A DNA stretch of 64,000 nt from Acidobacteriaceae bacterium KBS 146 (lineage in GTDB: Bacteria; Acidobacteriota; Terriglobia; Terriglobales; Acidobacteriaceae): NCBI GenBank assembly GCA_000688615.1, contig JHVA01000001.1, forward strand, positions 4,323,001 through 4,387,000, given 5' to 3'. The notes under the pieces are model-generated. The model did no database searches, was not told the origin of the DNA, and saw nothing but the letters and a program-made list of their open reading frames with translations. Position numbers and translations under genes: made by a program. This document shows positions 1 to 9,576 of this stretch, in pieces (position 1 is the first letter of the stretch; each line of letters starts with the position of its first letter).

Positions 1-990
1 GGCGGTGTTGATTTTCTGTTGAACCAGGTCTTTGTAGTCGGGGACGCCTACCTTTGCGGCGGCTACGCGATAGAGACGTGCAACAAACATATCGCTGAGA
101 AATTTGATGGCGTTATCGGCATGTTCGGTAAGCTCCATTACTTCGAGCAGAACAGTATGAAGGCGATTAGCTGATCCCGACCGACGGAGACGGGCAAAGA
201 TGCTAGGGCGCTGCTCGAAGGAGTCGTACACATCGTCAAGAACCCGGGTGAGCAGGTCATCGTAGTGTCGAAACTCGAGGAGTTGCGAGTTGGCGTACTC
301 GAGCAGCTGAATGGCACCTTCCGCCCCTGCTGGAGTGTCATAGAGAAACGCCGCGTTCCAGCCGATCACCGTCAGATCGGTTGGGTAGTAGGAGATGCAG
401 GATTGCAGAACCTCGTGACATTCCTGGCTTGAGAGGGAAAGGGTATCGCCGCGAACCACTTGAGCGATGTGCGAGCCATCCCGCTCGACGAGCTCTGCTG
501 CATTCGGTGAGCCGGTGATGTGCTGCACATGGATGATGAGGTAGTCCTCGGAGAGCCAGTCGGTGTAGGGCTTGACCAACGCGGAGGGGGCAATTGCTAA
601 ACGCTGTCGAACCACTTGTGCTGCTTGAGCAGCGAAGTCGATCTCCCACGCCCAGCGGCCTGTGAGGGCGATAAGGTCCTCCCAGGAGGAAGAGAAGGAG
701 AGCTGAAAGACGACGCTGACGACCCCGTAGTCGTAGTACTTGATCTCACCGGCCAGACGCTCACCGCCTTCGAGGATCAGGGGTTCGGTAGGTTCGACGA
801 TTGGAGGCCGCTTGTAGCGGACGTATCCAGGGGCTGGATGTTTGAGCGGAGGTTGCTGGACCCTGGGAGCGCTGAGAACCTCGCGAAGTTGTTCAAGGCG
901 AATCTCTTCGCAGACGTCGAACTGCAGAAGCGCATAGATCGCGCCCGAGAGAAGGGTTGTTTCGGTTGCGGATTGGGTAGTATCCGGCAT
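1..990 (-). CDS. Uncharacterised protein, 3' end cut by window edge
   Basis: This frame stays open for 330 codons from an ATG at 990 to the first base of the window, so the C-terminus lies outside. The sequence begins MPDTTQSATETT and has no signal peptide or obvious membrane segment in the visible part. A conserved-looking core reads LTVIGWNAAFLYD, LLEYANSQLLEFRHYDDLL and, further on, FLSDMFVARLYRVAAAKVG. The run of acidic and leucine-rich helices recalls the RMD1/YagE family, but I could not identify the diagnostic end of that family, so this is only a suggestion. Codon use and the uninterrupted frame make it a real gene. It lies downstream, on the same strand, of a terminator that separates it from the lipoprotein gene. 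Confidence 0.75.
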   Translation of the reverse strand, partial: MPDTTQSATETTLLSGAIYALLQFDVCEEIRLEQLREVLSAPRVQQPPLKHPAPGYVRYKRPPIVEPTEPLILEGGERLAGEIKYYDYGVVSVVFQLSFSSSWEDLIALTGRWAWEIDFAAQAAQVVRQRLAIAPSALVKPYTDWLSEDYLIIHVQHITGSPNAAELVERDGSHIAQVVRGDTLSLSSQECHEVLQSCISYYPTDLTVIGWNAAFLYDTPAGAEGAIQLLEYANSQLLEFRHYDDLLTRVLDDVYDSFEQRPSIFARLRRSGSANRLHTVLLEVMELTEHADNAIKFLSDMFVARLYRVAAAKVGVPDYKDLVQQKINTA

Positions 991-1074
991 CCTTTGAAAG
1001 GATAGTACGAGACGCCTCCCACCGCCTTGTGTTTACCTGAACGCGATTACAGGCATCTGCGAATTACTGAAAAA

Positions 1075-1106
1075 GAAAGGACAACCGGGTTGCCGGTTGT
1101 CCTTTC
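1075..1106 (-). terminator. Rho-independent terminator after the giant lipoprotein gene
   Basis: A perfect 14-bp inverted repeat (GAAAGGACAACCGG and its complement) with a 4-nt loop lies 20 nt past the stop codon at 1126. On the minus strand it is followed by CTTTTTC, a short T-run. This matches an intrinsic terminator for the gene at 1126-5214 and separates it from the next minus-strand gene. Confidence 0.85.
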
Positions 1107-1125
1107 TGCATCGATTCCTTCTCAC

Positions 1126-4100
1126 TTACTGGATAGTGATGGTGAGATCGTTAGAGTTGCCGGAGCCTGGGTTCCGAGCAGCGACAGTGACGGTCTGTGC
1201 GCTGGCAAGATCCGCTGCCGGAACCGCGATCTGTAGATGAGTATCGTCCACAAAGGTAGTGGTTCGCGGAGATCCATTCCAGAGCACGGCTGCCCCAGGC
1301 AGGAAGCCGGTTCCTGTGACGTTGAGGTAGAGATTGCTGGTGCCCGCCGCTATCGTTGTCTGACCAGTGCCGCTGAGCGTCGGTGCAGAGTTAGCCGTGG
1401 CTTCTGCAGGAAGGACGAACGGACCGCGAATAAGGAAGATCTGCGGCTTGTTGGGACTTGTTGTGCTCGGAATCACATAGGCCAATCCATCCTGCCCAAA
1501 GCGAATTCCCGGCAAGGACGAGATTGAGTTACCCGGTAGCTGTATCTGCTGTTCGAGCGTGAAATGCTGGGTATCGAACCGCTGTAGATAATAGGCGGCT
1601 GTACCAGCGGTGTTGACGGCGCTGATGAAGGCCTTTGACTCCGCCTGATATGGAACTACCCCACCGCCACTAAGGCTTGTGGAAGAGGTTCCAGTACCGA
1701 GAGGCAGAACGGCGATTTGTGATGGTGGAGTCTTGCTGGGGTCGACGATGCCTCCAGAAGATCCGAAGACGAGGCCACGGTCTACCGCCAACTTACCTCC
1801 GAAGCCTCCGAAACCGTTCAATGACGTGCCGTCAATGAGCGTTACTCCGGTTGAGTCAATGCTGTATCGATAGAACTCTGCTCCACTGGTATAGGCGTCG
1901 TAGGCGTAGAAGTGGGTCGCGTCGGCGAAGACTGGATTATCGCCGCCGTACCCTTGAGAAAATTTGCTACGGAAGCCGCCCGTGCTGCCCGAAATGTCGT
2001 AGATCCCAATACCGTAGAACGAGCCGAACTCGACTGCTACACTCGAGTCGGTGCCCGGTACGGCAGCCATACTTATAGCAGGGACATCTCCGGTGTTACC
2101 AAACGCAGTTGAGACGATAGGTACGGTGACATCCATAGTTTGGTTGAGCAGGTTGAAGCGCCCTAAGCTCTTCGCTCCGCTGAGGCCGATGTAGAGGTAC
2201 TTACCATCACTGGTCTCGGAGAGCAGGTTTGGCTCGCTGCCTACCTGAATGGGAGCTCCTACACTCCCGCTCGCAGGATCGATTGCAACCAGGCTGTTGC
2301 CTGAAATTGCGGTCGAGGTGCTTGGCAGTGCAGCGTAGATCTTCCGCGTGAAGGGATCGAAGCTGATCACATTCGCGGGAATATTCAGGAGCTGGTAGAT
2401 ATGCAGCGGAACGCCAGCGGACTGTCCTCCACCAGGCGTGGGAGTGGTGACGGAGATCTGTGCCCAGCCCAGGTTCTGGATCAAGGAGGAATCAACCGTC
2501 GCTGTCATCTGACCCGCGCTCACGAAGGTTGTAGGCAGAGCCTGGCCATTCCACAGGACGGTTGAGCCCGCGGTAAAGCCGGTACCGTCGACCGTCAGAA
2601 TCGTTGTGGAGCTGCCCGCCTGAATCAGCGAAGGAGAGATCTGCGTGAGGCTGGGCACGGCATTGAATGCGTTGCCGGTCACTGTCGTGCTTGCATTGGT
2701 TTGATTGTTAGACGAGACCGGATCGAAGCTGACCGAAGATGCAGATCCCGTCATGGTGAGCGGGCCGGCAGTGGTGGGTGTTATCGAGATCGTCACGCTG
2801 GCAGAACTGCCATTCGCAATCGCCCCGAAGCTGCAATAGAGAATTCCGCCGCCGTTGCAACTGCCTTGCGATACGGAGAAGGTTCCTCCGATGACTGAAG
2901 CAGGTAACACGGTTGTAAGAGTTACTCCCGAAGCTGCGCTCTGGCCCATGTTGGCGACCTGGACGGTATAGCTGAAGGCGCTGCCAGTTGTGGCTGTTGC
3001 GGGTGTCTGGATGCTGACCGCCAGATCGGCAGGAGAGGAGGTGATGTCCTTCACGGCCGAACTTTGGAGCACATAGAGCTGCGACGCCGTGTGGAAGGCT
3101 AAGCCATTCTCACCCCAGCGGATGAGATCGGCAGGAACGTTGTTGTAAGAAGAGGACGGTGTGACCCCCACACCTGTGACCGGGATGCTACCAGACGGAT
3201 TGAAGGTCGTTTCATCGTACGCAATGATCTGAGTAGATTGCGGATACGAATATGAAGAGGGAAGTACCCACGCGTGTCCAAGTGCCGAATCCGAGACAAC
3301 GGGCCCGGCTGCTGCGACTGGTGTGTTGGAGCTTCCGATCGTCGAGGCCGTCGAGAACTGCCCAACCTGATTCCCTGAAGCTGCATCCAGAACAGCTGCG
3401 GAAGAGAGATAAAGTCTTCCGTTATCGTACTGGATCGAGTTACCGCCTCCATTACCGAGGGCTTTCGCGCTTGTAACGCCGGTTCCATCGATGGTGAGAG
3501 CGTAAAGGTTGTAGCTTGTCGACAGTGAGTTGAGGTAAAGAGTCGAAGCGGAGCTTCCGAAGGAGAGGCTTCCCGAATTCTGATTGAAGTAGATACTGAG
3601 TCCGATACTCGTCTTGGCTCTGGCGACGCCTGAGTCATATATCGTTACCACCCCATTGGTTCCGTAGACCGCGACAGAGTTAGGCTGCCCAGGAAGTACC
3701 GCAAGCGCCTGCGCGGTGTATGGAGGGTTGTAGACACCTGGTCCGCCGCCCAGCGAGAACTGGACGCCTGCCGTACCGGTGGCTAAATTGACCTGACGAA
3801 CCGCACCTGCACCGTTGAGGCCGACGAAGAGTTGGGTACCGTCGCTGGAGAGAGCCATGCGGTTAGGCTCGCTGCCGACAAAGATGGTCTTCACGATCAC
3901 GCCTGAGGCGGGGTTGATAGCAGCGATCGTGTTGCCTAGGCCCTCGCCTGCGGAACCGGGGATGGAGGCGTAGATGAGCCCATCGACCGCGTTATAGACG
4001 ATGTCATTGATCGGCAGGTTGAGGAAGGTGGTGAAAGGCTGCGGAGGAAGTATCTGGTCCGGGTGTTCCGGAGTGGAGACCTGGATATTGGCCTGGGCGA

Positions 4101-5214
4101 AGCCTGTAAGGAGAGAAGCGGGAATAATGGCAGTCAACTGAGTCGCCCTGACATAGGTCGTGGAAAGAGCGGTGTCATTCCACATCACCACGGAATCGGC
4201 CATGAAACCGCTTCCCGAGACTGTGATCTTCGTATCGGGACTGCCGGCAGCTGCGTAGTTGGGCGAGATGGTAAAGCTCAGATTCGGGTTAACGACGGAA
4301 ATGGTCGCCGTATTCGATTGCACGACTGGCGTTCCTGGATTGCTTACAACAATTCGAATGGAACCAGCGGCTGCAAAGAAACTTGATGGAACGGAGACAG
4401 TGATATTGGTTCCGTTCTGGCTGACCACCGGAACAAAGGTGCCATTCGCCTGTACCGTAGCGTTCGCGGCGAAACCGCTTCCGGAGATGCCGATCAGAAC
4501 CGGCACGGTGGACGAGGTGTTGACCGTCACACTCGAAGGACTGACGTAAAGGATGGTTGGGACGCTCGCCGCAACGATCAACTCGGTCGGTGTTGTGATG
4601 CTGCCTCCGGGACCTGGATTGTTGACGGTGATCTGTCCGGAGCCAAAACTTTGTACATCGGCTGCCGTAAGCGAGACCTGGAGTGTTGTTGCATTGACGA
4701 AGGTGGTTGGGCGCGCTGCACCGTTGTACATCACAACGGAGTTGGCCTCGAACCCGCTTCCGGTCACAGTCACGGTTGCCGGGACGCCTTGAGGGACGCT
4801 ACGAGGCGAAAGCCCGCTTACCCTTGGCGTTGGGCTCATGATGGAGAAGTTTGCAGGGTCAGAACTTCCGCCTCCCGGTGATGGATTCGAAAGGACGAGC
4901 TGTGCCACCTGACCGGCTGCAAGCGAGGATGCAGGCACCGCTACCTGTAAGCTGGTCGCGCTGGAATAGGTCGCCTGCAGCGCAACACCATTCAAGGTCG
5001 CTGCAGTCGCGGGGATATATCCGGTTCCTGTCACAGTGAGAGTCTGTGATGGAGATCCGGCAAGAACCTGTGTCGGAGAGATCGAATTGACGGTAGGGGC
5101 TGGGTTATTCGCAGGAGTCGAAGAGGTTTTCGAACCAGAACTGCTGCCCGCACAACCAGTCAGCAGAGCAAGTGCAAGAGTGGATCCAAACAGAAGCAGA
5201 ACACTAGGGCGCAT
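1126..5214 (-). CDS. Giant lipoprotein with IPT/TIG domains, two beta-propellers and a DUF11 domain
   Basis: The protein has 1362 residues. It begins MRPSVLLLFGSTLALALLTGC, a signal peptide ending in a clean lipobox (LTGC), so it should be lipid-anchored. I start it at 5214; an upstream in-frame start would put 23 non-signal residues before the signal. Four tandem IPT/TIG-like Ig domains come first (about residues 45-390, each with a G-x-GF/Y and W/Y-NG pattern), then a YncE-like propeller (about 390-680, with a VGSEPN blade motif), a DUF11/CARDB-like domain, another IPT/TIG domain, a second propeller with the same VGSEPN motif, and a last IPT/TIG domain. Such proteins are common in Acidobacteria and probably act at the cell surface; their ligands are unknown. 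A strong terminator follows the gene. Confidence 0.88.
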   Translation of the reverse strand: MRPSVLLLFGSTLALALLTGCAGSSSGSKTSSTPANNPAPTVNSISPTQVLAGSPSQTLTVTGTGYIPATAATLNGVALQATYSSATSLQVAVPASSLAAGQVAQLVLSNPSPGGGSSDPANFSIMSPTPRVSGLSPRSVPQGVPATVTVTGSGFEANSVVMYNGAARPTTFVNATTLQVSLTAADVQSFGSGQITVNNPGPGGSITTPTELIVAASVPTILYVSPSSVTVNTSSTVPVLIGISGSGFAANATVQANGTFVPVVSQNGTNITVSVPSSFFAAAGSIRIVVSNPGTPVVQSNTATISVVNPNLSFTISPNYAAAGSPDTKITVSGSGFMADSVVMWNDTALSTTYVRATQLTAIIPASLLTGFAQANIQVSTPEHPDQILPPQPFTTFLNLPINDIVYNAVDGLIYASIPGSAGEGLGNTIAAINPASGVIVKTIFVGSEPNRMALSSDGTQLFVGLNGAGAVRQVNLATGTAGVQFSLGGGPGVYNPPYTAQALAVLPGQPNSVAVYGTNGVVTIYDSGVARAKTSIGLSIYFNQNSGSLSFGSSASTLYLNSLSTSYNLYALTIDGTGVTSAKALGNGGGNSIQYDNGRLYLSSAAVLDAASGNQVGQFSTASTIGSSNTPVAAAGPVVSDSALGHAWVLPSSYSYPQSTQIIAYDETTFNPSGSIPVTGVGVTPSSSYNNVPADLIRWGENGLAFHTASQLYVLQSSAVKDITSSPADLAVSIQTPATATTGSAFSYTVQVANMGQSAASGVTLTTVLPASVIGGTFSVSQGSCNGGGILYCSFGAIANGSSASVTISITPTTAGPLTMTGSASSVSFDPVSSNNQTNASTTVTGNAFNAVPSLTQISPSLIQAGSSTTILTVDGTGFTAGSTVLWNGQALPTTFVSAGQMTATVDSSLIQNLGWAQISVTTPTPGGGQSAGVPLHIYQLLNIPANVISFDPFTRKIYAALPSTSTAISGNSLVAIDPASGSVGAPIQVGSEPNLLSETSDGKYLYIGLSGAKSLGRFNLLNQTMDVTVPIVSTAFGNTGDVPAISMAAVPGTDSSVAVEFGSFYGIGIYDISGSTGGFRSKFSQGYGGDNPVFADATHFYAYDAYTSGAEFYRYSIDSTGVTLIDGTSLNGFGGFGGKLAVDRGLVFGSSGGIVDPSKTPPSQIAVLPLGTGTSSTSLSGGGVVPYQAESKAFISAVNTAGTAAYYLQRFDTQHFTLEQQIQLPGNSISSLPGIRFGQDGLAYVIPSTTSPNKPQIFLIRGPFVLPAEATANSAPTLSGTGQTTIAAGTSNLYLNVTGTGFLPGAAVLWNGSPRTTTFVDDTHLQIAVPAADLASAQTVTVAARNPGSGNSNDLTITIQ

Positions 5215-5463
5215 AAGTTTTCCAGAAAAGCAAAGAGAATTGTTCCGTAGAACGACAGCGGAGGAGGGAGGGTCTAAGCCCAAGCTGTTCTGTTATATCG
5301 GAAGCGTTTCGATACTATCGGGAAACTGTCGTACTGCCTAGTCAATTTTCGGGGGCGCATGTCGGAGGGATGTTGAAGATATGCGTCCTACTATGCCGCG
5401 TCGTCCGCACGCTCAGCTTCGTGTAGTGCGCTTGTAAACGATTGAAAACAGGAGATGAATGAA

Positions 5464-5529
5464 TGGTCGGGGCGATTGGATTCGAACCAACGACCCCCTG
5501 CTCCCGAAGCAGGTGCGCTACCAGGCTGC
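5464..5529 (-). repeat. Left attachment repeat: 3' fragment of tRNA-Pro
   Basis: These 66 bp are identical to 28099-28164, the 3' two-thirds (CCA end to D-arm) of the intact tRNA-Pro(CGG). Identity stops abruptly on both sides. The 5' acceptor half is missing, so this copy cannot fold into a tRNA. It is best read as attL of an element that integrated into the tRNA 3' end. A tyrosine recombinase gene starts 61 bp away. Confidence 0.9.
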
Positions 5530-5590
5530 TTAGAATCAGCAGTTTACAGGGTTTTTCTCAAACTAGATCACCTGCTTGGGAGAACCTATT

Positions 5591-6439
5591 ATGTCGTTTT
5601 CAAACTTCCTTCGCGCGCGTCAATATTTGCAGAACGTCACGCCCGCAACCCTAGAGTGGTACCGCATTAGCTTCCAGTGGCTGCCGTCCGAGACCCCAAC
5701 GCAAGCCGAACTCAACGAGATGGTGATTCGGATGCGTGAGAAGGGTCTAAAAGCAACGGGGTGCAATTCACTAATCAGAGCCATCAACGCTTATCTGCAT
5801 TGGGCCAGCGGTACGACTCGAAAGTGTGGGGCGGGTTGCAGCCATCCACAATTGCAGCAATTGAAAGAGCCGCAAGTAGTGTTACCCACCTTCACAGAAC
5901 CTCAAGTGCGGCGTTTCGTCTCCGATAAGCCGAAGGGGAAATGCCGTCGTCGGTTGCATCTCCTCGTTTTGTTCCTTCTGGATACAGGCTGTCGCATCAG
6001 CGAGGCGCTAGGCGTTCGGGTGCGGGATATTGACTTCGATAATTTGCTCGTCACCCTGGACGGCAAGGGCAGGAAACAGCGGGTCGTTCCCTTTAGCTTC
6101 GAGCTGCGGCGGGCGATGTTCAATCACTGCAAACAAGCGAACCAAACCCCCGAGCGTCTTCTATTCGAGAGCCGCTCACAGACGGCACTAGGCAAGAGGG
6201 TGATGCACCGGGACGTCAAGAAATACTGTCAGGATCTCGGGTTTGAACCCCCGCCCCGAATGCTCCATGCTTTCCGGCATACGTTCGCGGTCAACTATCT
6301 CCGGCGAGGCGGCTCAGTGTTTCACCTTCAGAAGGTGCTTGGGCATACGAGCTTGGACATGACTCGCGTGTACGCCAATCTGGTAACGACCGATCTACAG
6401 GCCGTGCACGAGCGCGTGTCGCTGCTTTCAAAACCCTGA
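5591..6439 (+). CDS. Tyrosine recombinase / integrase
   Basis: This 282-residue site-specific recombinase probably inserted and may excise the island through the flanking tRNA-Pro repeats. The N-terminal SAM-like core-binding domain covers about residues 1-95, followed by the catalytic domain. The catalytic set is complete: Arg135 (TGCRISEAL), a Lys around 159-162 (GKGRKQR), His226 and Arg229 (HAFRHTF), His252 (LGHTSL) and the nucleophile Tyr261 (RVYANL). An ATG at 5591 with GGGAGA 7 nt upstream is preferred to the in-frame TTG at 5576. At this length it resembles XerC/D-like phage integrases rather than the longer P4-type enzymes common at tRNA sites. Confidence 0.93.
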   Translation: MSFSNFLRARQYLQNVTPATLEWYRISFQWLPSETPTQAELNEMVIRMREKGLKATGCNSLIRAINAYLHWASGTTRKCGAGCSHPQLQQLKEPQVVLPTFTEPQVRRFVSDKPKGKCRRRLHLLVLFLLDTGCRISEALGVRVRDIDFDNLLVTLDGKGRKQRVVPFSFELRRAMFNHCKQANQTPERLLFESRSQTALGKRVMHRDVKKYCQDLGFEPPPRMLHAFRHTFAVNYLRRGGSVFHLQKVLGHTSLDMTRVYANLVTTDLQAVHERVSLLSKP

Positions 6440-6458
6440 AGGGTAAAATGAACCTCTC

Positions 6459-6608
6459 ATGGGACTGCTTTCGAGAGCTGTAGACAGACTTCCGAGCTGG
6501 GCGCAGATGATTTTGATGGTCCTCGCGGTTATTGTGAGTGTCTACGCAATTGCCCGCTATGGATTTTGGTCGTTCTTATTGCATGCGATCTTTTCTCCAG
6601 TGCCCTAA
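6459..6608 (+). CDS. Small single-span membrane protein (49 aa), tentative
   Basis: The frame begins 19 nt after the integrase stop and encodes 49 residues with one hydrophobic stretch (about residues 17-33, MILMVLAVIVSVYAIA) between a basic, amphipathic N-terminus and a second short hydrophobic end. That composition is unlike random translation, but the ribosome-binding site is weak and the frame is short. It could be co-transcribed with the integrase. No family recognised. Confidence 0.35.
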   Translation: MGLLSRAVDRLPSWAQMILMVLAVIVSVYAIARYGFWSFLLHAIFSPVP

Positions 6609-6702
6609 TGACCTGCGTTGTTTGGCGGTGCCTGTACGGGCCGCTAATACGCTTGTCTGCAACGTTGTAATCTGTGCTCACCCATAAAAAGAGAGCTGAA
6701 GC

Positions 6703-7500
6703 ATGACCGAGAACATCACGGGATTGGCAAAGTACGGCAAGTACCTTGCGCTCCTGATGGAGCGAAGAATAGTAGTCACTCATGACAACGGCAACGAGCC
6801 TTCTGATTGGCCGCAATACCATTTCAGCGATGTTGGCACCGACGACGACTTCGTAAGGGAATTGGCTGTCGACTTCCAGGAGTTGCTACATGCAACCTCT
6901 ATTGCCGGGGTTGACCGCGAAGCAGCGGAGACGGCTCTAATGGTCCTGTTAGTTGACGGTTTGCTACCTGCGTATAACCACCTCCGACAGATAGAAAACT
7001 CACCCCCACACACTGCGATGATTACGCAGACGCAGCAAGTGGAAGACTTCACAAGCGCATTGTGGCGTGCATACAAAACGTTGTTTCAAAAATTGTCGAT
7101 GACTCTCGGATTTGACATCGGTTTCTTATTCAGCGGAACCGCTGAGTTCGAAAAAGGCGCGACTATCTTTACTTCGACTCATCCGCACCACGCCTACGTT
7201 ATAGATTTTCTACGAACTCAGCGAGAAACATGGCAGCAAGGGCTTGAGGGATTCCGCAATCGCTTTATTGAACATCGAAACGTGAGCCGCGATGGTTTCG
7301 CGGACTATTACGCATCGGGCCGTCCCCGTGCACTCTTCGAGAACGTATGGAAAACCATAGAAGAGCTGGTACTTATTTTTCTTGCCTCTCACCTCAGAAG
7401 CTCCACCGGAGTTGGGATACAGCGAGTTACAAAAGCCGAACAAGATCCACGACACCCGCGTTGCTTTAGGTGGGTGGCGGGGTCAAATCTTGAGAGATGA
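6703..7500 (+). CDS. Uncharacterised cytosolic protein
   Basis: The protein has 265 residues with no signal peptide, membrane span or recognised domain. It looks mostly helical, with the middle containing HTAMITQTQQVEDF and LWRAYKTLFQKL. The stretch SGTAEFEKGA and the later FRNRFIEHR resemble the RxxxxH-type ends of HEPN-like helical proteins, but I would not name it. The start ATG is preceded by AAGAGAGCTGAAGC, an acceptable ribosome-binding site. The last 30 or so residues (RVTKAEQDPRHPRC onward) are low in hydrophobic content and may be a replaced tail near the junction with the integrase remnant that begins at 7554. Confidence 0.6.
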   Translation: MTENITGLAKYGKYLALLMERRIVVTHDNGNEPSDWPQYHFSDVGTDDDFVRELAVDFQELLHATSIAGVDREAAETALMVLLVDGLLPAYNHLRQIENSPPHTAMITQTQQVEDFTSALWRAYKTLFQKLSMTLGFDIGFLFSGTAEFEKGATIFTSTHPHHAYVIDFLRTQRETWQQGLEGFRNRFIEHRNVSRDGFADYYASGRPRALFENVWKTIEELVLIFLASHLRSSTGVGIQRVTKAEQDPRHPRCFRWVAGSNLER

Positions 7501-7553
7501 TTCCTTTATAGCCCTCTGTCGCAGCTAAATTCCTATAGACAAACAATTCCTAA

Positions 7554-8114
7554 AAAATACACCACTTTGATGAACAGGATCTGCTGACCGTGCCCGACCG
7601 CTCGACCCTGAAAGGGAAGCGGGACTATGTGATCCTGGCTCTTTTGGTTGGCTGCGCCCTTCGGCGAAACGAACTGGCCGAGCTCGATGTTGAGACCATT
7701 CAACAAAGAGAAGGCCGGTGGGTCTTGGCGGATCTCGAGGGCAAAGGCCGGCGGATTCGAACGGTGGCCATCCCGATCTGGGTGAAGAAGGGAATCGAGG
7801 CTTGGATGACCGCGGCAGAGATTAAAGATGGCCGGCTGCTCCGGTCGGTCTCGAAGAGCGGGAAGATCAATCGCGACACCCTGAGCGACTGGGCGATCTG
7901 GTCAATAGTTGAACACTCATCGAAGCAGATTGGAATCGAGCACTTTGGAGCCCATGATCTCCGACGGACTTGCGCCAAACTCTGCCGGAAGAACGGCGGA
8001 GATCTCGAACAGATCAAATTCCTGCTCGGCCATTCCTCGATTCAGACCACGGAGCGGTATCTAGGATCGGACCAGGAGATCGTTGTCGCTGTGAATGACA
8101 ATCTGGGGCTCTGA
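7554..8114 (+). pseudogene. 5'-truncated tyrosine recombinase (catalytic domain only)
   Basis: The frame opens at 7554, just after a stop, and reads into the catalytic domain through the linker FDEQDLLTVPDRSTLKGKRDY. The usual N-terminal core-binding domain of about 130 residues is absent. The catalytic residues remain: Arg in CALRRNELAEL, HDLRRT, and LLGHSSIQTTERYLG with the nucleophile Tyr. A GTG at 7590 could start a 174-residue product, but without the DNA-clamping half it is probably inactive. The family looks different from the recombinase at 5591, so this is likely a remnant of an earlier integration event in the same spot. Confidence 0.8.
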
Positions 8115-8144
8115 AATTCTGTTTATCCTGATACTGTAGGAGCG

Positions 8145-9219
8145 GTGTTGGCGAATCAGGATTCAGGTATCTCCGCAGGGTATCAGTTGTTGCTGGCGAA
8201 CGTGTCGACGCTCCTCCGGGAGGGTAGGCGGAGCGCCGCAAGGGTCCATCAATGCAGTCCTCACGACCACCTACTGGCTGGTAGGAAAGCATCTCGTGGA
8301 GTACGAACAGGGTGGCCAAGAGCGAGCGGCATACGGATCTGAGTTGATCAAGCGTCTGTCGGCTGATCTGGGAAGCCGTTTCGGCCGCGGCTTCTCCGAG
8401 CGCAATCTCGAGCAGATGCGGTTGTTCTATATACAGTGGTCGAATTCGCAGACGCTGTCTGCGGAATTGGGTCAGGAAGATCCCCGTGAAGTTTCGCAGA
8501 CAGCGTCTGCGAAATTCAGTTCCGGAAGCGCTCCAGCTTTCGCCCTATCCTGGTCCCACTATGTACGGCTACTCACCGTGTCCGATCAGGACGCCAGGCG
8601 GCACTACGAAGAGGAAGCTCTCCGAGGGGGTTGGTCAGTCCGGCAACTGGATCGGCAGATCTCCACCCTATCCTTCCAACGTTCACGCTCAGAACAGGCC
8701 AATACTAGGCCGACGGAAGAATCTGTCGACTTCGAGATGAAGGATCCCTTCGTCCTCGAGTTCCTGGGGCTCAAAGACGAGTATTCCGAGGCTGACCTCG
8801 AAGAGGCGCTGATCAGGGAGCTGGAGCAGTTCCTTCTGGAGCTGGGAAACGACTTCGCTTTCATCGCCCGACAGAAGCGGCTGAGAGTAGGCACTGAGTG
8901 GTATCGGGTCGATCTGCTTTTTTTTCATCGCAGGCTGCGAAGCTTGATCATTGTCGAACTGAAGCTCGGCAAATTCACGCATGCTGATGCAGGTCAGATG
9001 AACCTATATCTGAACTATGCACGGGAGCACTGGACGAATCCTGATGAGAACCCACCTATCGGCCTCGTCCTCTGCTCTGAACACGATGCTGCTGTCGCGC
9101 ATTACTCCCTCGGCAACCTCGGCAATCAGGTGGTCGCTAGGGAATACCAACTAGTACTGCCGACAGAAGAGCAGCTAGTCAGGCGATTAGAGGCAAGACG
9201 CCGTCAACTAGATATCTGA
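8145..9219 (+). pseudogene. YhcG-like PDDEXK nuclease (DUF1016), single-base frameshift
   Basis: Two frames together encode one YhcG/DUF1016 protein of about 358 residues. Codons 8145-8243 give the N-terminus (LLANVSTLLREGRRSAAR); from 8245 the next frame continues SINAVLTTTYWLVGKHLVEYEQGG without loss. The shift is one extra G in the GGG at 8242-8244. The rest is intact: the DUF1016 helical part (YGSELIKRL, FSERNLEQMRLFY) and the C-terminal nuclease with VDLLFFHRRLRSLIIVELK, that is, D then E-x-K. YhcG proteins occur in mobile and defence-rich loci. An internal GTG at 8296 could still give a 307-residue product. A sequencing error at the G-run is possible. Confidence 0.8.
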
Positions 9220-9321
9220 TGGGACATCTATCTGATGCCACACACGCACAAGCATGAGCATGTCGGACGGAGAAGAATAGCACAAGAAGCGGTAGATTTC
9301 TCTTGAGAAAGAGGTGGACAA

Positions 9322-9576
9322 GTGAACGAAGCAGAGACGTGGCAGACTGACTCCGAATGGATAAAAAAGGAGATGGGCGCCAACATCACGAAGCACAGAA
9401 TCCGCAAAGTCTCTTTCAAGCACAACGGCAAAGTGCTGACTGCTGAAGTTCCTTGTGCGCGCGTATCAGGGCATTGCGTCCGTTGCCACTCTGTCGATTT
9501 TGATGAATTCGAAGGTGCGCGTATCCGAACGGTTCCATCGCGTATTCGCGGAGGCCGACGTTCAGTTGGTTGTTGA
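9322..9576 (+). CDS. Small hypothetical protein, 3' end probably replaced
   Basis: A GTG at 9322 preceded by GAGGTGGA starts an 84-residue frame. The first 45 residues (NEAETWQTDSEWIKKEM, then KHRIRKVSFKHNGKVLTAEV) look like real protein. The second half runs over the antisense of a transposase fragment and is arginine-rich with no sensible pattern. I read it as a small gene whose 3' end was lost when IS debris arrived. No family recognised. Confidence 0.35.
   Translation: MNEAETWQTDSEWIKKEMGANITKHRIRKVSFKHNGKVLTAEVPCARVSGHCVRCHSVDFDEFEGARIRTVPSRIRGGRRSVGC

Noticed and set aside
3099-3638. A 179-codon gene within the giant lipoprotein region in another frame
   Set aside because: It overlaps the lipoprotein frame on the same strand, has no domain pattern and is rich in Arg and Ser, as expected for an off-frame shadow.
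5464-5529. A second tRNA-Pro gene
   Set aside because: Only the 3' two-thirds is present; the 5' acceptor strand and half of the D-arm are replaced by unrelated sequence, so no cloverleaf can form.
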